Made by a program: the position numbers and the translations under genes
Assembly (NCBI GenBank): GCA_016208085.1
Contig: JACQYT010000024.1
Span: 1 to 47,041 of the forward strand
Reading direction: 5' to 3'
From: Elusimicrobiota bacterium
GTDB lineage: Bacteria; Elusimicrobiota; Elusimicrobia; Elusimicrobiales; UBA9959
DNA length: 47,041 nucleotides
Notes under the pieces: model-generated
The model's input: only the letters and a program-made list of their open reading frames with translations
The model's database searches: none
Told to the model about the DNA's origin: nothing
Shown here: positions 23,426 through 31,225 of the stretch, one piece after another
Layout of the letters: each line of letters opens with the position of its first letter
How positions within the stretch are numbered: position 1 is the first letter of the stretch

Positions 23426-25012
23426 ATGAGCGATTTACCTGAAATAAACTTCAAAGAGAAAAAAGAAGAGAAGAAAAAGGGCTTTATCCCCTGGATACGT
23501 TCCAAGCTAGGGATCGGCGGGCGGAATGCCGTAGGCGGCGCCGGCGCCGCCGGAAGAGCCGGAGGAGCGCTGCCCGGCGTCGCCGGAATCGGCAGCAGGG
23601 CCGCTCTCGGCAGGGCCGCTCTGGGCGCGGGCAGGTTCGGTTCCGCGTCAGGCGGCCTGTTCGGCGGTTTATTGTCCGGCAATATGGGCCTGCTGCTCAC
23701 TGCCGCCGTGGTCGCCGTGGCGCTGGGAACCGGTATTTACATGAGCGGCTTGAACAATCCCGGCGAGACCGCCGGGGCCTTCGGTTCCAACAAGTCCGGG
23801 GACGGTTATGTGCCCGCTATCATGCGTAACCAGCAGAGCGGCTCCTCGCTTGATATGTTCAAAGACGCCAATAAAGCGGGACTGGGCCTGGATGGAAACG
23901 GCTACGACGCAAACGGCTACGACAAAGACGGCTACGACAAGGACGGCTACGACAAGGACGGCTACGACCGGAACGGCTACGACAAGGAAGGCTTCGATAG
24001 GAACGGCTACGACAAGGACGGCTACGACCGGAACGGCTACGACAAGAACGGCCTGGACAGGAACGGAAACCCCGGCGGCAGCGGCGCCGCCTCGCCTGGC
24101 GGCCCGAACGCCGGCCAGGACATGGCGGCTAAACTCGCCGGCGGTTTCGGCAGCGGGCTTTCAGGCTCCATGGGCAGCGGCGGCAACAAATTCAGCAATA
24201 TGGGAGGGTTCGGGAATAAATTCTCAGGCAACAAAGTCGGTTTCGGAAAGGTGGGTTCGGGCTTTTCCAATCTGCCGGAGTTTAACTCGCGGAAGAAATT
24301 GCTGGCCATGAAAGGTTCGGCCAGGGCCGTGCCGTCCTCCAAAAAAGGCGCCGCGAAGTACGGGACAGGCACAAAGGCATGGGGCCAGTCCAAAGGCTTA
24401 AGGCTCACGCAGAAATCCGACCCGGGCTACTCCATAGATACAATGCGGGGCACCCAGGATGCAGCCTGGGTGGGAAGCACGCCCGACGGCACCGTGGACC
24501 CCGATGGCGGGACAGGCGTTACCACGGGGGGTACGAGCCCTCCGCCCACGCCCTATGACACGCCTACGATCCAGCCCACCGGCGGCGGCACCACCAGCCC
24601 CGACGGGACCCCTGATACCCCGCTCGCTCCCGATGCCACGCATGTCGACAGCGAGTTTGAAAGCACTGCCAAGACTATTCTTATGCTGATAACGGTTTCC
24701 ATCGCTCTCGCCCTCGTGGGAGCCATGCTTATCAATGCGGGCAATACCCCCGCCACTTTCTATCTGAAAGTGATCGGCATGATCCTCTGCGGTATAGCGC
24801 TGGCTCTCGCCATTTACGCGGGGGTCATGGCCGTTCAGTTGATGGGCTCACAGATGGTGCTGGGCATAGCTTATCTGGCCGCCGCCGGGTTGGCCGGGCT
24901 TGCAGCCGGCATAGCCATGTTCGGCAACATGTCGGCCGCGCTCCTCGTCATGATTAAATGGGTGGCGCTGGCAGCCGGTGTTGTCGCGTTGATGGGTGCA
25001 ATGCTGGGATAG
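23426..25012 (+). CDS. Envelope protein P4: GYDKD-repeat protein with membrane segments at both ends
   Basis: 528 residues from ATG 23426, chosen because AGGAGG lies just upstream; an in-frame ATG at 23354 overlaps P3. Layout like P3: charged tail INFKEKKEEKKKGFIPWI, Gly/Ala/Arg linker, membrane segment MGLLLTAAVVAVALGTGIYM (about 87-106), and motif SSLDMFK (140-146). Eleven pentapeptide repeats follow (GYDKD, GYDRN and variants; 159-213), then a Gly/Phe/Asn-rich part, a basic motif VPSSKKGAAKYG, a Thr/Pro/Gly linker and a C-terminal bundle of four hydrophobic segments (LMLITVSIALALVGAMLI to AAGVVALMGAMLG). The Asp-rich repeats could bind Ca2+ or other cations. No family is recognised for the whole protein. 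Confidence 0.78.
   Translation: MSDLPEINFKEKKEEKKKGFIPWIRSKLGIGGRNAVGGAGAAGRAGGALPGVAGIGSRAALGRAALGAGRFGSASGGLFGGLLSGNMGLLLTAAVVAVALGTGIYMSGLNNPGETAGAFGSNKSGDGYVPAIMRNQQSGSSLDMFKDANKAGLGLDGNGYDANGYDKDGYDKDGYDKDGYDRNGYDKEGFDRNGYDKDGYDRNGYDKNGLDRNGNPGGSGAASPGGPNAGQDMAAKLAGGFGSGLSGSMGSGGNKFSNMGGFGNKFSGNKVGFGKVGSGFSNLPEFNSRKKLLAMKGSARAVPSSKKGAAKYGTGTKAWGQSKGLRLTQKSDPGYSIDTMRGTQDAAWVGSTPDGTVDPDGGTGVTTGGTSPPPTPYDTPTIQPTGGGTTSPDGTPDTPLAPDATHVDSEFESTAKTILMLITVSIALALVGAMLINAGNTPATFYLKVIGMILCGIALALAIYAGVMAVQLMGSQMVLGIAYLAAAGLAGLAAGIAMFGNMSAALLVMIKWVALAAGVVALMGAMLG
23900..24064 (+). repeat. Eleven 15-bp tandem repeats encoding GYDxD/N
   Basis: The units read GGCTACGACAAGGAC with small changes, giving GYDAN, GYDKD x3, GYDRN, GYDKE, GFDRN, GYDKD, GYDRN, GYDKN and GLDRN. 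Variation is mostly at unit positions 4 and 5 (K/R, D/N/E), while Gly1, aromatic 2 and Asp3 are kept. Unit length is a multiple of three, so copy number can vary without frameshift. Confidence 0.92.
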
Positions 25013-25039
25013 ACAGCGGGGGGCAGGTTTTTGGTCCCA

Positions 25040-25067
25040 GGCCGTCCGCCTCAGGGCGCGGACGGCC
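25040..25067 (+). terminator. GC-rich hairpin between P4 and P5
   Basis: A perfect 10-bp stem GGCCGTCCGC/GCGGACGGCC with an 8-nt loop, 28 nt after the P4 stop. There is no T-tract directly after. A TATAGT hexamer follows at 25078-25083, a possible -10 for P5. Confidence 0.55.
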
Positions 25068-25124
25068 GGCGGTCGTGTATAGTATTGGTTTTGCGCGGAG
25101 GACGCGGACCAGGCGGGAGGATAT

Positions 25125-26906
25125 ATGGGGAGCCAATTTGTAGAAAAACATAAAAGGAAGTCTCTGCTTGCTGCGCTTTTGCTTCTTTTTTCAGGCCACA
25201 CCAAGTATGTGGTAATACTGCTGCTGGTCGTGGCCACGTCAATACCTTTTGTCGTTTCACGCGACACTCTTTCAAGGCTTCTTGAAGCGCCTTCAATTGC
25301 CTATATAATGAGGCACCTGGGGCTGGGTTCCGTACTATCCGCCATCAATCCCAAATATTCAAGCGATTTCCTTAAGTCCGCTATGGGCAGAGCCTGGTTG
25401 GAGAGCGAACAGAATTCCTACTGGAACAGGTTTTTGAAGAGCCTCGGCTCGGGCGCGCTCGGCGGCGCCGGCGGCGGGTCGTCGCTGGATATGGTAAAAG
25501 GCGGCGCCGACCTCCTGGCGGACGGAGATGCTGCGAAAAAGGGCAAAAAACGGGGGAAGGGGGGAGCGGGGGAGGATGAGTTCGGCGGCGTTGTCAGCGA
25601 TGAAGACAGAGCCCGCGGGGAAAACGGGGACACGGTGGATCTTGCAGGCAGGCACGGCGGCGGCGCCGGCGGCGGTCTTTACGGCAGCGGCGGGCGTTCC
25701 GGGAGCGGTCCTTACGGCAGCGGCGGGGGTTATGGCAGCGGGGGTTACGGCGGCGGGGGTTATGGCAGCGGCCTTTACGGGAATCTCCTGGGCGCTAATC
25801 TGGCCGACAGGTACGGCGGCGCGGGCGGCGCGGGCGGCGCGGGTGGCGGCAGCGGCGGGGGTTACGGCAGCGGCTCTTTATACAACAACGCCCCATATGT
25901 CGGTAAGAATGCTACGGGGACCGGCGGCGCGGTAGCCGGGCGTGGCGAGGGGAGATATAACAGCGCGATCGGCCAGACAAGCGGGAAAATACCCGTGCCC
26001 GGCGCTCCGGAAAAAGTCAATGCCAAAACGCTGGGCCGCGTATCGGGGTTTACATGGAGAAACGTGGGCTATAGTGTCACCGGCGCCAAACTGAATATCA
26101 AAACAGGCCTGGCAGCGGCGATGTACCAGGTAGCTGATACTCACGCCCTGACAACCTCCGCCGCGCAATTCACGACTTCCGCCCCTGAGTACAAGGCCGC
26201 GTACACCGGGGCGACCTATGACGGCAACAAGGTCAACCTCGATCTTGTGCAGACACTCCAGGATCCGCCGGTCGTTTCTCCGGACGTCAGTTTTACCGAA
26301 GACGCGATAAACGACGTTACCGATATCCAGGACGAGGCCGACGAGTGCAATCAAGCGCAAGCCGTGCACGGCACGGGTATGTCCGATGCCATGACCGCGC
26401 TTACGACCAAGCTCAATACTATGCACGCCCCCGACTGCGACGACAAGGGCGCGGTTGACAATTGGAACAACCAGGTGGGGGGCGGCGGTTCGGATTCGCT
26501 GCTCAGCTATTGCCAGGATTTTAACATGCACAACAAAGCCCTTGCGGACGGCTGTCAGGTCAAACCCGACCCGATAGGCTGCGGCATGTACAGTTCGTAT
26601 ACGACGGAAGGCGGCATGAAGATAAAGCACTGCCCGAAGCCCAAGTGCAAATGCAGCTGGAAAAAATTTTGGTGCTGCCTCCTGTGGATGATATTCTGGA
26701 TACTGTTCATCGCGGTGATGATCGCCATCGCTATCATCTTCGGCCCGCTGGTAGCGGTTCTGGCGGCTTTATTCGCGTATATCGCCCTTTCCATACTGTT
26801 CCCCGACGACCCCGGCGGTACCGGCGGCATGGACACGGGAGCCGGGGGAGGGACGCAGGACGATCTCAAACCCAAGTTTGACGGAGACGGCGCTACGCCG
26901 CCTTAA
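25125..26906 (+). CDS. Envelope protein P5: Gly/Tyr-rich and Cys-rich membrane protein, unknown function
   Basis: 593 residues; GGGAGG 4 nt before ATG. Layout: basic tail, hydrophobic segments at about 13-22 and 27-46 (YVVILLLVVATSIPFVV), a helical, more ordered block (residues 50-105: SRDTLSRLLEAPSIAYIMRHLGLG and following), motif SSLDMVK (119-125), and a Gly/Tyr/Ser-rich region with GSGGGYGSGGYGGGGYGSG-like runs (about 185-265). A mixed region of about 250 residues with spaced Cys follows (ECNQAQ, PDCDD, SYCQDF, DGCQV, IGCGMY), then CPKPKCKCSWKKFWCC and two membrane segments (about 517-560), and a Gly/Asp tail. Cys pairs suggest disulfides outside the cytoplasm. No family is recognised. Confidence 0.75.
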   Translation: MGSQFVEKHKRKSLLAALLLLFSGHTKYVVILLLVVATSIPFVVSRDTLSRLLEAPSIAYIMRHLGLGSVLSAINPKYSSDFLKSAMGRAWLESEQNSYWNRFLKSLGSGALGGAGGGSSLDMVKGGADLLADGDAAKKGKKRGKGGAGEDEFGGVVSDEDRARGENGDTVDLAGRHGGGAGGGLYGSGGRSGSGPYGSGGGYGSGGYGGGGYGSGLYGNLLGANLADRYGGAGGAGGAGGGSGGGYGSGSLYNNAPYVGKNATGTGGAVAGRGEGRYNSAIGQTSGKIPVPGAPEKVNAKTLGRVSGFTWRNVGYSVTGAKLNIKTGLAAAMYQVADTHALTTSAAQFTTSAPEYKAAYTGATYDGNKVNLDLVQTLQDPPVVSPDVSFTEDAINDVTDIQDEADECNQAQAVHGTGMSDAMTALTTKLNTMHAPDCDDKGAVDNWNNQVGGGGSDSLLSYCQDFNMHNKALADGCQVKPDPIGCGMYSSYTTEGGMKIKHCPKPKCKCSWKKFWCCLLWMIFWILFIAVMIAIAIIFGPLVAVLAALFAYIALSILFPDDPGGTGGMDTGAGGGTQDDLKPKFDGDGATPP

Positions 26907-27338
26907 AAAGAAGTTTCTCAAGCCCGTTGTTTAAAGTTCGCGGTACAGGAGCGATTGTTCCGGATGTGTATATCATGTTTCTTGACGGCGGCCGGCTTGT
27001 GACCCCGCCGCCCGCTTGCAGCTCGGAGCTCCGCCTCAGGCGGATAAGCAGGCGGCGGGGTGGCGGCTGTGTCCGGTTTCGGAACGATACGCGCGCGGAC
27101 TTTAACCCGTGGGCTTGATTGTTTATCGTGGGCCAAAAGGCCTATGTGAAACCGGGACAATGGGCACTTGTCTTAAGCGGAAGAACCGGGTAAGCTATAA
27201 TAAGGGAAAGAGCGCCCTGTTGTATGCTTTTAGGAGAGTATTAAGGAAGTCTAAAGCGTAAAGTCTAAAGTAAATAACGCAGGTTAGCGTCTCTATACTC
27301 TCTCAACTTTCGGCTGTAGACTTCATTCAGGAGGATTT
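26907..27338. other. 432-nt intergenic region between P5 and P6
   Basis: It contains the nested GC hairpin at 27003-27060 (listed separately), a TATAAT hexamer at 27195-27200 without a convincing -35 at the right distance, and a degenerate iteron element (27240-27316) with GTCTAAA/GTAAAGT units and a partial complement ACTTTCGGCTGTAGACTTC. The last part carries AGGAGG for the P6 start. No gene is seen. Confidence 0.55.
27003..27060 (+). terminator. Nested GC-rich hairpin downstream of P5
   Basis: The outer stem CCCCGCCGCC (27003-27012) pairs with GGCGGCGGGG (27051-27060), continuing partly with GCTTGC/GCA. Inside are AGCTCGGAGCT and CCGCCT-C-AGGCGG (27031-27043). About 96 nt after the P5 stop. 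No poly-T, so the role as terminator is probable rather than sure. Confidence 0.5.
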
Positions 27339-30300
27339 ATGAACCGCAACGAAGATAAAAAGCGCGATGAAGGCGGTCCCGTCATCGGCAGGCTGGGGGC
27401 TTCTTTCAAGAAGACCTCCCCTTTCGGCAAATCGCCGCTGTTCTCAAAAGCGGCCGGAAACATTATGGAAAGGATCAAAAGCCTTTCCAAGAAAGACCTG
27501 GCTTTCGTCGTGGTCGGCCTGAGCGTTCTGATAACGGCGCCGGTGGCCGAGTACCTCATGTCCAAGCCCTCAAGCGATAATCAGCTTACCAGCGGCTTCG
27601 GCCAGCGCGGCGGAGATTCCTCCCTTTATGAACCGGGCATTAATTCTTTGAGTCAGGGCTCCCCCGACGGCTCCGGCGAAGTGATAACGCCTTTAAGCGC
27701 AAGGGACCCCGCTTCCCTCATTATCGGGTCGCAGTCCGCCGCGCCGGTCGTTGTGCCTCCCCCGTCGTCCGGTTTCAGGGACGCCATGAAAGACGCCGGC
27801 CGCTCGGCTTTTTCCGAAGTTTCAAAATCCGCCGGCGCGCCCACGCCCATTCCCAGGATGCAGAGCGGGCTCAGAGCCATGGGTTCTTTCTTCGGCGGAG
27901 GGGAAAGTTCAAGGACCAGCGGCGGCGTTGACGGCAAAATACTGAGCGATGCCAAAAATGCGTCCGGCAAGTCCGCCAAACAAACCATGGTCAAACCCGT
28001 GGCCACGACCGGCTATAAAGGCGTAGCCTATCTGCCCAACAGCGCCAGCAGGGGCGCCTTTGAAAAACTGCGCCAGCAGGCCGGTAAAGCGGCCGGTAAT
28101 TTTTCCGGCAGCGGCGCCGCCGGCGCGCTTGACAGGGCCGCAGCCGATTCTCCGTCCGCGATCGGCGGCGAGGGCGGTATGGGAGGCGGCTCCGGCGACG
28201 CCACTAAAGCTCCTCCCGTCTCCAGCGCGCGCAACGAGAGCAGATTCCAGCCTCCCGAAAGCCTTGAGAACCTGGCCGCCAAATTCAGGCTGCAGAAGCA
28301 GCTTGAGTGGGAAGAGTATTTAAAGCACGGCATAGCGAAGGATCTCATCGGGGCCATGGTCGGCGCCCTCGGCGGTTCGCTCGGCAAGTTCGTAGGCGGC
28401 ACGGCCGATAAGATTCTGGGCAATACCAGCGGCGCTGAGACCTACTATTGCGTGGATAAGATTGACAAGACCAAAGACTGCGCGAAAGGCAATGTCAAAA
28501 TAAAGTTTGCCTCCAACGACCCGAAGACAATTGACTCCTGGGGCAACCCCAACAGGGATACGTGTCCATGTTCGGCGTGGTCCAAGAGCGGGTATGAGGC
28601 GACCTTCGGCGCCGGTGGAGGCGGCGGCCCCGCTCCCACTCCCAGCCCCAGTCCCAGTCCTTCTCCCAGCCCTACTCCCGATCCCGCCAACCCGGGGCTG
28701 CCCGTGCCGGTAAAGGAGTCTTTTACCGGTTATGACGAAGTTCTTAAGCAGATGCTTATGGCCCGCACCGACGGCGCAAAAACCACCGACCCGGTCGTCC
28801 TGCTTGACAATACCATGCAGATGGCCGGCGGTTTTACCAACCTTAAGGCCAACGGCATAGCGGCCGGGATCAGGAACAGCGGTCAGAAAGCCCTCACTGA
28901 TCCGGACTCCGGAATCAGCGTTTATAAACGGAGCATCAGCGACACGGAGATGCAGGTTGCGTCCGTTAAATCGGACTATAACATCTTTAAGACCAGGTTC
29001 GGCAACGTAGTCAAAGCCGCCAAAGCGGGTACGCTTGTGCTCGGTTCCTCCGCCCAGGGAGTGCCTGCCCCGTCTATCGGTGAGGAGGTTATGCCCTATC
29101 TTAACGCGGCCGAAGAGAGCTTTAAGCTGTATGAAAAGAATTCTCTCGCCAAGGCCGAGGAGAGAATGAAGTTCAATAAGAAAGCCCTGGGCATATACAG
29201 CGAGCAGGTCGGTTTTGCCTCCGGCGTAGCCGACAAGGTGAAAGAGGAATATACCGGCAAGGACGGGGTTCTGAAAGCCGCTGAAGGCATTTATAAGGAA
29301 CTCAAAGAAATAAAGGACAGCCTGGGCACGGGCGTTGCGCCGGACGCCGAGCAACAGACGACCATTGTCAAACACTTCAAAGCAATCGCCGGCATGGACC
29401 CGGCCGTACAACCGCCCGCCCTCCCCGCCGACGCTCCCGTAGTCACAGTCTCCCGCGGCGCGCTTGACGCCTATGCGCTGGCGTTCAATACCAGGAATGC
29501 GGCGGATTACAGGGACCAGGCCGCCGCCCAGCCGGCGGGGCTTATATACAGGCCGATAGCTTGGAGGGGCCTGGACCAAAATGAGCCTTTCCTTAAAAAA
29601 GGCGAAGCCAATGATGCGGCGGCCATAAAAGAAGAGCAGGCGGCATGGCTTACCGTTACCCCGCTTAAGAAAGCGACCATTAATGAGCTGTTGGATAAAT
29701 ACGATAATGTTCCCCCTAACCTGCTTGCGGCTTCCCTGCGGAATGTTTCGGAGATCCCGGCCGACGCGAAAAATAACGCCATTGATCCCACAGCCGCCGC
29801 TACTCTGCTCACGCCCCTGAAAACCAAGATGGAAGAGGTGCGCAAGAGGCTCGCGGGTCCTTTGCCCGACGGCTGGGGGATAAATCTGGATAACCCCACC
29901 GGCGCGCAGCCGTCGCCGAGCCCGTCGCCGAGCCCGACGCCGACTCCTACGCCAAGCCCGTCGCCGAACAGCGGTACCAGCATAAATATTATAAACCAGA
30001 ACACTAACACCATTCCGGGCCAGCCGCCCGCAGTTCCCGCTGGACAAGCGTCGGCAGAGTCTGTGGCCCTTGCTAAAACTACCGCGGCAGACGACCTTAA
30101 AATCATGGAAACGTCTCTGCAAGGCACGGATTCATTATACAAAGCGGCTCCGGTATCAAAATGCACGTCTGCGGCATGCAAGACAAACCTGGCTATCGCC
30201 AACGATGCGCGTGATTCGATAAGAATGAACATTACACAAGTTAAAGACCTGCAGACGCAGCTGCAAAAACCGGGTATTTCCCAGGCGGAAGTGGACCGGA

Positions 30301-31022
30301 TAAACAAAAGGCTTGAGGTGCTTCGCATTGAATCCGCTCGGCACCAGGTGAGGTTTGATAAGAGCATAGCGAAAGTGGGCGAACTTGCCGTCAAGAAGCC
30401 TGTGACGCCTGCACCTACTCCTACGCCGACGCCTCAGCCTCAGCCTAAGCCCAAGAATACGCCGCCTCATGCTATAGACCAGGTCAGCCTGGTCAAGGGG
30501 AGGACGACCATCAACGCTTATGACGGAAAGGGCCTGCCGCTGAAGGTTGACAGATGCGTCCAATGGGGCGTGGGCTTTACCAGCGGCTTTACCGGCCAGC
30601 CGGTCTGCAAGAAATACGTCAAAACACAGGTCACGGTAGAGGTGAACGACTACTACCTCTCATACGGCAAAGGCGAGCAGTTGCCGCTTAACGCCAAGGT
30701 GGAGTGGACTGCCGGCAGTTCGCAGGTGGTCCTAACCTCCGGCGGACTGGCGTATTATATAGACCCGTCGGTTAAGCGCATGGAATACGACATGGAAGTC
30801 AAGGTGGCCTGCAAAAAGGGAACCGGCAGCTGGGTCATAGAACAGGCCAATATGAGAAAAGGCACAGCCTCCAGCGCCAACCAGCTTGGCGGAAAGGTTT
30901 CGGCCGGCTGGGACCTCGGCCCGAAGGTAGTCGCCGAGATAAACTACGCCCACACCTGGAACAACTATAATCACGGCGAAATGCTGCAGTACGACACCCT
31001 GCGCGGCAAGCCGTGTAAGTAA
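27339..31022 (+). CDS. Envelope protein P6: large single-TM protein with Pro/Ser-Pro/Thr linkers
   Basis: 1227 residues; AGGAGG before ATG. Basic N-tail about 52 residues, membrane segment DLAFVVVGLSVLITAPVAEYL (about 53-73), Gly/Ser-rich stretch to about 310, a short helical block (LAAKFRLQKQLEWEEYLKHG), a Cys-containing section (TYYCVDKIDKTKDCAKG, DTCPCSAW), and a PSP-type linker (about 430-450). A long, mostly helical domain follows (about 455-850, KLYEKNSLAKAEERMKFNKKALGIYSEQV and similar), then a second PSP/PTP linker (about 855-880), a second helical block, and a third PTP/PQP linker. The C-terminus is a beta-rich about 180-residue domain with Cys. It looks like a rod or spacer protein bridging the periplasm. 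No family is recognised. Last and largest of the P1-P6 series. Confidence 0.78.
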   Translation: MNRNEDKKRDEGGPVIGRLGASFKKTSPFGKSPLFSKAAGNIMERIKSLSKKDLAFVVVGLSVLITAPVAEYLMSKPSSDNQLTSGFGQRGGDSSLYEPGINSLSQGSPDGSGEVITPLSARDPASLIIGSQSAAPVVVPPPSSGFRDAMKDAGRSAFSEVSKSAGAPTPIPRMQSGLRAMGSFFGGGESSRTSGGVDGKILSDAKNASGKSAKQTMVKPVATTGYKGVAYLPNSASRGAFEKLRQQAGKAAGNFSGSGAAGALDRAAADSPSAIGGEGGMGGGSGDATKAPPVSSARNESRFQPPESLENLAAKFRLQKQLEWEEYLKHGIAKDLIGAMVGALGGSLGKFVGGTADKILGNTSGAETYYCVDKIDKTKDCAKGNVKIKFASNDPKTIDSWGNPNRDTCPCSAWSKSGYEATFGAGGGGGPAPTPSPSPSPSPSPTPDPANPGLPVPVKESFTGYDEVLKQMLMARTDGAKTTDPVVLLDNTMQMAGGFTNLKANGIAAGIRNSGQKALTDPDSGISVYKRSISDTEMQVASVKSDYNIFKTRFGNVVKAAKAGTLVLGSSAQGVPAPSIGEEVMPYLNAAEESFKLYEKNSLAKAEERMKFNKKALGIYSEQVGFASGVADKVKEEYTGKDGVLKAAEGIYKELKEIKDSLGTGVAPDAEQQTTIVKHFKAIAGMDPAVQPPALPADAPVVTVSRGALDAYALAFNTRNAADYRDQAAAQPAGLIYRPIAWRGLDQNEPFLKKGEANDAAAIKEEQAAWLTVTPLKKATINELLDKYDNVPPNLLAASLRNVSEIPADAKNNAIDPTAAATLLTPLKTKMEEVRKRLAGPLPDGWGINLDNPTGAQPSPSPSPSPTPTPTPSPSPNSGTSINIINQNTNTIPGQPPAVPAGQASAESVALAKTTAADDLKIMETSLQGTDSLYKAAPVSKCTSAACKTNLAIANDARDSIRMNITQVKDLQTQLQKPGISQAEVDRINKRLEVLRIESARHQVRFDKSIAKVGELAVKKPVTPAPTPTPTPQPQPKPKNTPPHAIDQVSLVKGRTTINAYDGKGLPLKVDRCVQWGVGFTSGFTGQPVCKKYVKTQVTVEVNDYYLSYGKGEQLPLNAKVEWTAGSSQVVLTSGGLAYYIDPSVKRMEYDMEVKVACKKGTGSWVIEQANMRKGTASSANQLGGKVSAGWDLGPKVVAEINYAHTWNNYNHGEMLQYDTLRGKPCK

Positions 31023-31045
31023 GCAGGTACAACCGCTGTTTTCGC

Positions 31046-31100
31046 GCCCCCCGTCCGCCTAACCTGCCTGCCGGTAGGCAGGGGCGACGGGGGGCTTGTT
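31046..31100 (+). terminator. Intrinsic terminator-like nested hairpin after P6
   Basis: The outer stem GCCCCCCGTC.CGCC (31046-31059) pairs with GGCGACGGGGGGC (31083-31095), followed by TTGTTTTG. Inside is a second perfect hairpin CCTGCCT...AGGCAGG (31063-31082), a REP-like insert similar to the GCCTGC...GCAGGC stem at the nrdD end (45309-45340). Confidence 0.7.
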
Positions 31101-31102
31101 TT

Positions 31103-31132
31103 GTGACAAAGGCCTTCCTGAAATTGTATAAT
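31103..31132 (+). promoter_or_regulatory. Sigma70-like promoter for the barrel protein gene
   Basis: GTGACA (31103-31108), 18-nt spacer, TATAAT (31127-31132). The predicted leader of about 85 nt contains iterated ATATCC/GATATCC/AATATCC units (31170-31207), another short-repeat array just before the ribosome site GGAGG. Confidence 0.75.
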
Positions 31133-31225
31133 CAGAACTAATTGCTCATCTTGCTGCCTGAGCAGTTACGGATATCCATGCATATCCATAAATATCCGTG
31201 AATATCTGATTACGGAGGAAAAACA

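Noticed and set aside
23900-24064. RTX calcium repeat
   Set aside because: The RTX unit is a GGxGxDxUx nonapeptide; this array is a strict pentapeptide without the Gly-Gly-x-Gly pattern.
28320-30122. A 600-codon open frame on the minus strand inside P6
   Set aside because: It is antisense to a gene with a good ribosome site, membrane anchor and coherent composition. Its protein is Arg/Gly-rich without family features, which is usual for frames opposite GC-rich, Pro/Ala-coding DNA.
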